Of a stretch of DNA of 12,391 bases, positions 7,268 through 12,391 are shown piece by piece. Position 1 is the stretch's first letter. Every line of letters starts with the position of its first letter. The notes under the pieces are model-generated. The model did no database searches, was not told the DNA's origin, and saw only the letters and a program-made list of their open reading frames with translations. The translations under genes and the position numbers were made by a program. Source of the stretch: an uncultured Lachnospiraceae bacterium (GTDB taxonomy: Bacteria > Bacillota > Clostridia > Lachnospirales > Lachnospiraceae); the NCBI GenBank assembly GCA_905236545.1, contig CAJOQO010000134.1:1-12391 (forward strand), read 5' to 3'.

Positions 7268-7849
7268 TCAGATATAGTGCAGCGCTCTTTCATTCAGCGC
7301 ATGCAGTTTTTCCGGCAGGCGTTCCTGCAGAGCGCAAAGGATGTGCTCCTCGTCAAGACCCAGAGCACCGCTGCGAAGAGCCGCACCAAGGAGTACGACA
7401 TTGAGACACCGGGAGGAACCCAGATCCTTAGCTGCCCTGACACTGTCGACCAGGGTAAGGCCGGAAACCTTTTCCTTCAGGAAGGACAGAATCTCCTCCT
7501 CCGGATAAGGACTCATCCCGAGCATCGCGCTGACCGGCCGAATGGGCTGCATCGATACAATGGCCTTTCCCTCCTTTTTCAGAAAGCCAAGCATACGGAC
7601 TGCCTCGGCCGGCTCGAATCCGATCAGGAGGTCTGCCCTGCCTTTTCCAATCTGCGCGGCGTGTGCCTGTTCGCCGAGCCGTATGTGCGTGAAGACACTG
7701 CCCCCGCGCTGGGCCATACCGATCGTCTCAGCCGCGTGGACCTCCAGGCCTTCTTTCATTGCTGCCGCGGCGATCAGCCTTGAGGCCAGAATGGTGCCCT
7801 GTCCTCCGACGCCGCACATGATGATGTTGATAGGATCCTTCCTGCTCAT
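7268..7849 (-). CDS. iorB: Indolepyruvate:ferredoxin oxidoreductase, beta (gamma-domain) subunit
   Basis: This 193-residue protein is the small subunit of the arylpyruvate oxidoreductase, corresponding to the gamma-type domain of pyruvate:ferredoxin oxidoreductases. It works with IorA to convert arylpyruvate plus CoA to aryl-acetyl-CoA, CO2 and reduced ferredoxin in the cytosol. Evidence is the glycine-rich GVGGQG (13-18), the family motif AETIGMAQRGGSV (40-52) and normal family length. The ATG at 7849 has GGGAG six bases upstream; an in-frame ATG at 7897 has no such site and would extend into the iorA-iorB hairpin. It follows iorA by 153 bases, the largest gap in the unit, and precedes paaK by 13. 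Confidence 0.93.
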   Translation of the reverse strand: MSRKDPINIIMCGVGGQGTILASRLIAAAAMKEGLEVHAAETIGMAQRGGSVFTHIRLGEQAHAAQIGKGRADLLIGFEPAEAVRMLGFLKKEGKAIVSMQPIRPVSAMLGMSPYPEEEILSFLKEKVSGLTLVDSVRAAKDLGSSRCLNVVLLGAALRSGALGLDEEHILCALQERLPEKLHALNERALHYI

Positions 7850-7876
7850 GCTGATCTCCCTTATCCGGTTCCGGCC

Positions 7877-7917
7877 GGCAGCGCGTCCATCCTTCATCGG
7901 ATGTCAGCAGCGCTGCC
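7877..7917 (-). other. Intercistronic hairpin between iorA and iorB
   Basis: GGCAGCGC (7877-7884) pairs with GCGCTGCC (7910-7917), and within it CATCC (7888-7892) pairs with GGATG (7899-7903) around a 6-base loop. No U-run follows on the minus-strand RNA, so it is not a standard terminator. It may protect or process the mRNA and so set the IorA to IorB ratio. The rest of the 153-base gap shows no gene; it has a short CTGTGAT direct repeat (7928-7934, 7937-7943). Confidence 0.5.
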
Positions 7918-8002
7918 TTCCTCTTTTCTGTGATTCCTGTGATACAGATATCCTTCTGTCCTGCCTGCCTTTTCCCCCGGCATCAGTCGGTGAAAAACAG
8001 GA

Positions 8003-9847
8003 TCAGGAGATAGCCGCTGCCGGACAGACCTTCGCGCACAGGAGACAGCCCGTGCACTGCCCGCTGTCGATCACCGCCTTGTTTCCATCCCAGGTCAGGG
8101 CCGGGCAGCCAAGCTCGCGGATACATCTCTTGCAGCCGATGCATTTGTCCGGATCGACAGCAGCGCGGGAATCGGGTTTTGTGATCGCTGCGCAGGGAGA
8201 TTTGAAAATGACTGCCTTCACGCCCTTCTCCGAAGAGACGCGTTTCACCGTCTCCACAGCGAGGGGCAGATCCAGCGGGTCAACCGTTTTTACGCAGGTA
8301 AGGCCGATGGCATTGAGCACGCGTTCGATCTTCACCGGCTCATGCACCTGCCCCATCATCGTCCGTCCGGTTCCGGGATGCGGCTGGTGACCGGTCATAG
8401 CGGTCGTTGAATTGTCAAGGATCACGATCGTAACATCCGCCTGATTGTAGACAGCATTGACAACGCCTGTGATGCCTGAAGCAAAAAAGGTGGAATCGCC
8501 GACAAAGGCGAAGCATTTCGTGTCCGGCTCTACCCGTCCGATTCCCTGTGCGATATTGATGCCTGCCCCCATGCAAAGGCAGGTGTCGCACATATCGAGA
8601 GGCTGAGCGTTTCCCAGCGTATAGCAGCCTATGTCTCCGCCGTAGAAGGTTTTCTGTCCCTTCATTGCCTGCTTCACCGCGTAAAAGGAAGCACGGTGCG
8701 GACATCCCGCACACAGAACCGGGGGCCGGACCGGAAGCGGCGGCACCTCGCCGGGGACAGCCGCTTCGCCAGACAGCGTTTCTTCCTCCAGGAATGCGGC
8801 CAGGGCGGAGGCTACCGAGTCAGGCGTATTCTCACCGGACGGAGCGACGTCCCCGCTCAGCTTGCCGCGGATGCGAACGTGCAGGCCATATTTGCCGGCA
8901 ACATAGATGAGGGCGCGCTCGATAACGGGGTCAAGTTCCTCGATGCACAGTACCTCCTCTTTGCCGAGGAGAAAGTCGGCGGCAAGCTTTTCCGGGAAAG
9001 GAAACGGCGTCGCGATGCGCAGGATATCCGGCCGGGCTTTCCCCTGAAAGGCATCCAGCGTATACATGAAACTGATGCCATGGGACGCGACGGCCTTGCG
9101 GGGAAAGGGACATTCAGCCGCCGCACCGTCCTGCCCTTCTGCCGCTGCGCCGCAGCCCGGAAGGATCCTGTTGCGCGGGTAGCCTGACAGGGTGTCGGTG
9201 AGAGCCGCGTTTCTTTCTTCGATCAGCGCATGATTGCGGACAGACAGCCCCGGGAAGATGACCCATTTCGAGGAATCCTTCACAAAGCCCTCCGCTCTGT
9301 GAACCAGATACGCACCGGGATCCTTTACGTCGATGGATTCATAGGCATGGTCGATCCGGGTTGTGGCGCGAAAGAACACCGGCGTCCGGTATGCCTGTGA
9401 GAAATCAAAGGCCTCCTGGATCATTTCGTAAGCCTCCTTTACAGAGGAGGGATCGAAGAGGGGAATCTTGGAAAAAGAAGCGAAGGACCGCGTATCCTGC
9501 TCCGTCTGGGATGAGATCGGACCCGGGTCGTCGGCGACCATGATCACCATGCCTCCTTTCACCCCGATGTATTCAAGGCTCATGACCGGGTCGCAGGCAA
9601 CGTTGAGCCCTACCTGCTTCATCGTGACCATCGCGCGGGCGCCGGCGTATGCGGCGCCGGCAGCGGCTTCCACCGCCGCTTTCTCGTTGACTGACCACTC
9701 CACATAAACAGTTCCGGGATTTCTTCTGGCTACCGTCTCAAGCACCTCGGTAGAGGGGGTTCCCGGATAGCCGGCCACAAAGTTTACGCCCGCGGCAAGC
9801 GCACCCAGGGCTATGGCTTCATTTCCCATGAGAAACTCTCTGTGCAT
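8003..9847 (-). CDS. iorA: Indolepyruvate:ferredoxin oxidoreductase, alpha subunit
   Basis: The 614-residue product is the large subunit of the oxygen-sensitive arylpyruvate oxidoreductase, which decarboxylates indolepyruvate, phenylpyruvate or 4-hydroxyphenylpyruvate with thiamine diphosphate and passes electrons to ferredoxin. Domains in order: the N-terminal pyrimidine-binding type domain with GYPGTPSTEV (26-35) and the Glu of YVEW (50), a middle domain, the CAGCPHRASFY motif (379-389), the TPP diphosphate-binding GDS (450-452) with Asn479, and a C-terminal double ferredoxin domain. Cluster cysteines are C569, C572, C575, C581 and C598, C601, C604, C608, enough for two [4Fe-4S] clusters. 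Ala/Gly-rich stretches at 232-245 and about 335-370 look like surface linkers. GGAGGAG sits just upstream of the ATG, inside a duplicated segment. The STAS gene ends 49 bases upstream, so cotranscription is likely. Confidence 0.95.
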   Translation of the reverse strand: MHREFLMGNEAIALGALAAGVNFVAGYPGTPSTEVLETVARRNPGTVYVEWSVNEKAAVEAAAGAAYAGARAMVTMKQVGLNVACDPVMSLEYIGVKGGMVIMVADDPGPISSQTEQDTRSFASFSKIPLFDPSSVKEAYEMIQEAFDFSQAYRTPVFFRATTRIDHAYESIDVKDPGAYLVHRAEGFVKDSSKWVIFPGLSVRNHALIEERNAALTDTLSGYPRNRILPGCGAAAEGQDGAAAECPFPRKAVASHGISFMYTLDAFQGKARPDILRIATPFPFPEKLAADFLLGKEEVLCIEELDPVIERALIYVAGKYGLHVRIRGKLSGDVAPSGENTPDSVASALAAFLEEETLSGEAAVPGEVPPLPVRPPVLCAGCPHRASFYAVKQAMKGQKTFYGGDIGCYTLGNAQPLDMCDTCLCMGAGINIAQGIGRVEPDTKCFAFVGDSTFFASGITGVVNAVYNQADVTIVILDNSTTAMTGHQPHPGTGRTMMGQVHEPVKIERVLNAIGLTCVKTVDPLDLPLAVETVKRVSSEKGVKAVIFKSPCAAITKPDSRAAVDPDKCIGCKRCIRELGCPALTWDGNKAVIDSGQCTGCLLCAKVCPAAAIS

Positions 9848-9858
9848 CTTTTATGCTC

Positions 9859-9911
9859 CTCCAGGCTGTTCTCTCGATCCTGATTCTCCAGGCTGTTCAC
9901 TCGATCCTGAT
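9859..9911. repeat. 27-base tandem duplication across the STAS stop codon
   Basis: Positions 9859-9884 and 9886-9911 match at 25 of 26 bases with a period of 27. The upstream copy (in transcription order, 9886-9911) contains the last STAS codons and its TGA stop; in the other copy the single mismatch turns TGA into AGA. The period is nine codons, so the frame is kept. The end of the second copy leads into the GGAGGAG ribosome binding site of iorA. Confidence 0.9.
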
Positions 9912-10187
9912 CGTCCTGTCAAGACCTGTTGTCCTGAAAATGCTCCGGATTCTTGGGGATGCATCCTTTACGACAAGCGCCCCCTTAACCTTTTCATATG
10001 CAATGACAAGCGCACGCAGGCCCGTGGATGACATATATTCGAGCCCGGAAAAATCCAGGATCAGGCTGTCGACATGATCCTCCAGCTGTTCCAGCTCCGC
10101 AAGCAGCGCCGGGGCAGCCTGTGTGTCCAGCCAGCCCTCCACTTTGATGGTCGCTTCATTTCCATTCATGCTTTTTGTAATGTTCAT
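9897..10187 (-). CDS. STAS-domain anti-anti-sigma factor (RsbV/SpoIIAA-like)
   Basis: The 96-residue protein is a single STAS domain of normal length. It carries the family signature DFSGLEYMSSTGL (45-57); by alignment with SpoIIAA the phosphorylated serine should be Ser54. In this family the unphosphorylated form binds the GHKL anti-sigma kinase and frees its partner, and a PP2C phosphatase reactivates it. Both opposing activities are present in the protein encoded just upstream (10300-12294), which makes the two an obvious pair. GGAGGAG lies 7 bases before the ATG. The gap to the upstream gene is 112 bases without a terminator, and to iorA 49 bases. No sigma factor is encoded nearby, so the final output of the switch is unknown. 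Confidence 0.93.
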   Translation of the reverse strand: MNITKSMNGNEATIKVEGWLDTQAAPALLAELEQLEDHVDSLILDFSGLEYMSSTGLRALVIAYEKVKGALVVKDASPRIRSIFRTTGLDRTIRIE

Positions 10188-10299
10188 AACTTGTCTCCTC
10201 CATTCCCTCCGTACAGGCGGATCTCTTTACAGCTGTTCAGCATCCCTGCATTTCCCGTTTCTGAAAAGACCTGATTCTGGCAGCGTTTCCCTGGTGTAT

Positions 10300-12294
10300 T
10301 CATCTGTATGAAACAACGTCAAACTCCATAAGCAGCACATTTCTGTCGTCAATCCGGCTGTAAATCATATCCCTGGAATTCGTGCGCGCGATAATGATGC
10401 CCATCCCTCCGAAAGCCAGATCCTCGAATTTCTTTTTCTCCGATCTGGCCTCCACGGGATTAAAGGCTGCCCCATTGTCAATGTAGGAGACCAGATAAAC
10501 ATCCCCGGAACGTTTTGTGCGGAAGAGGATCTGATCGGCTCCCGAATAATTGACAATATTGGTAAAAATCTCTTCACAGGCAAGAATGATGTCTCTTGTA
10601 TGATCACTGTCGCCGAGATCCTGAAGGATCGTCTCCGTTACCGCTGTAACGGACTCGAATCCCGGAGACAGGGGCCTGCAGCAGGCTTCGCTGTCTTTAT
10701 AGATCAGCGCAAGGCAGGTGATATCATCAGACTGTTCCAGCTCCCCCGTGAAGGCAAGTGCCGAGGAAGCCACGGCATCCGCCAGCATCTTCGGCTGGTA
10801 AGAGTGAATCTCCTCCCGGTACTGGCGAAGAGCCGTTTCTCTCAGCCTGTCCTTCTCATACAGCTCCTGATCCGCATTAATGGCCTCTGTCACACCGTCC
10901 GTATACAGGAAAATACCGTCTCCGTCCCTTAAGACGAGCTTCTCCTCTGTGATGAACGCATTCTCAAACAGGCCGAGCGGCATCCCGCTCCTGACCTCCT
11001 GGAAAAAGGGGTTCCTTCCCAGCATCAGAGGGTTTTCATGTCCGGCGTTCGCAAAGGTCAGGACACCGCTTTCCGTATTCAGCGTCAATGCAAATACCGT
11101 CGCAAACATTTTTTCAGGATTGGAAAGCCAAAGCTCCCGGTTGACCCGGTTAAGGGTTTCCGCCAGCCCCCGTCCCGACAGCAGGTTTTCCCGGATCGTC
11201 GTCTTCACCATGGCCATGAACAGGGCCGCGGAGATCCCCTTTCCGGAAATATCCCCGATCACGACGCATTCCTTTCCGTCTTCAAGGGGAAAAACATCGT
11301 AGAAATCGCCCCCGACTTCCCTGGCTGCTTTTGCAAATCCGTAAAGCTCAAAATGATCCCCGCCGGCAGAGTATTCCCCGGGAACGATTCCCTTCTGGAT
11401 ATTTCTTGCCACATCGAGCTGAGCGTTGGTATAGGCCTCTTTTCTCGTCAGGATCTCATTATCATGGACATATTGACGGATATCCATTGTCATCTTGCTA
11501 AAAGCATTTTCGATTTCCGTTATTTCATTTTCATACAGCGTCTTCCTTCTTGCTGCGACGTTTATCTCCTTCCGGTCCATCACGAAGATCCGCATGCGCT
11601 CCGAGAGCTTCCGGACCGGACGAAGCACAGACCACCAGATCAGATTCAGCGCGACAGCAAAGGCGATGGAATACGCCATTATCACCAGCAGGGCCGAGTT
11701 GAGCAGGCTGTTCCTGGCATTACGCTCAATGTTCTCCATGTTGTAATCCGCGCCGACCAGGGCCAGGATCGTACCATCCCTGTCACACAGGGGAGCGGTA
11801 TGCATGCACACATATCCGTAATCATTATCGATCAGCTCACAGTCTTCCTCCGCCGTTCCGTTCAGAACGTTCACCTCTGCCTGAAACAGCGGGAGCTTAC
11901 GGACCGATCCAAAACCGTATTCCTCCTGCATCCGTCTGTCATCCTCGTCGCTGTTCGCCGCACAGATAATGTAATGCCTGTAGTTTTTTTCATCAACCGT
12001 GTACAGGTACAGATACCGGATATCTGTTTTGCGGCAGACAAAACGGAACGCCTGATAAACCTTCTCCCGGAACGCCTCATCTGTATACAGCCGCTCCAGA
12101 TCCTCCCGGGAATCGAACGCTGCCAGAACGGCATCCGCCACTGCTCCGGCGACCTCATCTGCCTGCTCAACCGCCCGGTCCAGCGTATTCCTGTAAGTAT
12201 AATGATAGATACTCACAAAAGATACGAAGCCCGCAAACAGAAAAAGAATCGCAACCTGCGCAAGGATTGACATCTTTCTTTTCTTTTTTTTCAT
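10300..12294 (-). CDS. Membrane sensor PP2C/SpoIIE phosphatase fused to a GHKL anti-sigma kinase
   Basis: The 664-residue protein has a Lys-rich start, TM1 (about 9-30), an extracytoplasmic sensor (31-198), TM2 (about 199-221), a HAMP region (222-275), a short helical linker, a PP2C/SpoIIE domain (about 315-533) and a C-terminal HATPase_c domain (about 545-660). Phosphatase motifs are GGDFYD (328-333), GDISGKG (347-353), YTDGVTE (464-470) and DDIT (523-526). Kinase motifs are the N-box EEIFTNIVN (574-582), DNG (606-608) and GGMG (629-632). It therefore combines RsbU-like and RsbW-like activities in one chain, presumably acting oppositely on the STAS protein encoded next. The sensor resembles a Cache/PAS-like fold, with a DYGYVC..APL...DG pattern around 158-174, but the ligand is unknown. 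The start is preceded by AGGGTG five bases upstream. The reading frame begins with a run of eight A. Confidence 0.93.
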   Translation of the reverse strand: MKKKKRKMSILAQVAILFLFAGFVSFVSIYHYTYRNTLDRAVEQADEVAGAVADAVLAAFDSREDLERLYTDEAFREKVYQAFRFVCRKTDIRYLYLYTVDEKNYRHYIICAANSDEDDRRMQEEYGFGSVRKLPLFQAEVNVLNGTAEEDCELIDNDYGYVCMHTAPLCDRDGTILALVGADYNMENIERNARNSLLNSALLVIMAYSIAFAVALNLIWWSVLRPVRKLSERMRIFVMDRKEINVAARRKTLYENEITEIENAFSKMTMDIRQYVHDNEILTRKEAYTNAQLDVARNIQKGIVPGEYSAGGDHFELYGFAKAAREVGGDFYDVFPLEDGKECVVIGDISGKGISAALFMAMVKTTIRENLLSGRGLAETLNRVNRELWLSNPEKMFATVFALTLNTESGVLTFANAGHENPLMLGRNPFFQEVRSGMPLGLFENAFITEEKLVLRDGDGIFLYTDGVTEAINADQELYEKDRLRETALRQYREEIHSYQPKMLADAVASSALAFTGELEQSDDITCLALIYKDSEACCRPLSPGFESVTAVTETILQDLGDSDHTRDIILACEEIFTNIVNYSGADQILFRTKRSGDVYLVSYIDNGAAFNPVEARSEKKKFEDLAFGGMGIIIARTNSRDMIYSRIDDRNVLLMEFDVVSYR

Positions 12295-12307
12295 GAGTTC
12301 ACCCTGT

Positions 12308-12351
12308 GCTTCCTGCCGGCTGCATGTTTCATCGTCAGGCTTCCTGCCGGC
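12308..12351. repeat. 13-base direct repeats upstream of the phosphatase-kinase gene
   Basis: GCTTCCTGCCGGC occurs at 12308-12320 and again at 12339-12351, 31 bases apart, about three helical turns. The nearer copy begins 14 bases before the start codon at 12294. The sequences could be a repressor or activator site or a chance local duplication. No good -35/-10 pair is visible in the 97 bases upstream of the gene, so the promoter may lie outside the window. Confidence 0.6.
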
Positions 12352-12391
12352 CGCCGTGACTGATCCTGCAAAAACGATTACGGGAAAGCAC

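Noticed and set aside
7255..7293. Longer paaK start at 7293 overlapping iorB
   Set aside because: The internal ATG at 7254 has a well-placed GGAGG, and the protein from there matches normal PaaK length.
8003..9847. Assignment as pyruvate or 2-oxoglutarate:ferredoxin oxidoreductase
   Set aside because: The two-subunit layout with the TPP domain and double ferredoxin domain in one long chain plus a single small partner, next to paaK, is the IorAB arrangement.
11038..12270. Plus-strand open frame of 410 codons opposite the phosphatase-kinase gene
   Set aside because: It mirrors the coding strand of a protein with all expected motifs; its own translation has no family features. Similar shadows at 6355-7404, 3409-4212 and 7542-8390 were rejected for the same reason.

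Overview
All eight genes in this window lie on the minus strand, so transcription runs from high to low coordinates. The base composition is moderate in G+C by eye. Several features fit an anaerobic Gram-positive clostridium, perhaps Lachnospiraceae-like: GGAGG-type ribosome binding sites, a SpoIIE/STAS partner-switching module, a ferredoxin-dependent 2-oxoacid oxidoreductase, and a family II manganese pyrophosphatase. The taxon is an inference, as no rRNA or other marker gene is present.

The upstream part (12294 to about 4818) looks like one six-gene transcription unit. It starts with a membrane-bound protein that joins an extracytoplasmic sensor, HAMP, a PP2C/SpoIIE phosphatase and a GHKL anti-sigma-type kinase. 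Next comes its likely partner, a 96-residue STAS anti-anti-sigma protein with a candidate phospho-serine. Then follow iorA and iorB (indolepyruvate/arylpyruvate:ferredoxin oxidoreductase), a phenylacetate-CoA ligase (paaK), and a complete DHH/DHHA2 pyrophosphatase. The last gains a Sec or lipoprotein signal and an Ala/Thr/Glu linker. Gaps inside the unit are 112, 49, 153, 13 and 40 bases, with no convincing internal terminator. The metabolic genes suggest oxidation of arylpyruvates from aromatic amino acids to aryl-acetyl-CoA, with the ligase interconverting the CoA ester and the free acid.

Downstream, a 335-base gap holds a possible weak terminator, a good sigma-A promoter and a leader of about 215 nt with competing hairpins. 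It precedes a 744-residue adenylate-forming enzyme with a strange Met/Pro/Trp-rich C-terminal tail. A clear intrinsic terminator (2091-2130) ends that unit. A second leader of about 200 nt with two hairpins precedes a second membrane PP2C phosphatase, a relative of the first that lacks the kinase domain.

The points most worth following up are these: an exported pyrophosphatase encoded next to a PPi-linked ligase; the physical link between a partner-switching module and aromatic amino acid catabolism; a 27-base tandem duplication across the STAS stop codon that also carries the iorA ribosome binding site; and the novel tail on the adenylating enzyme. No sigma factor, tRNA, rRNA, CRISPR array, transposase or phage gene was seen.
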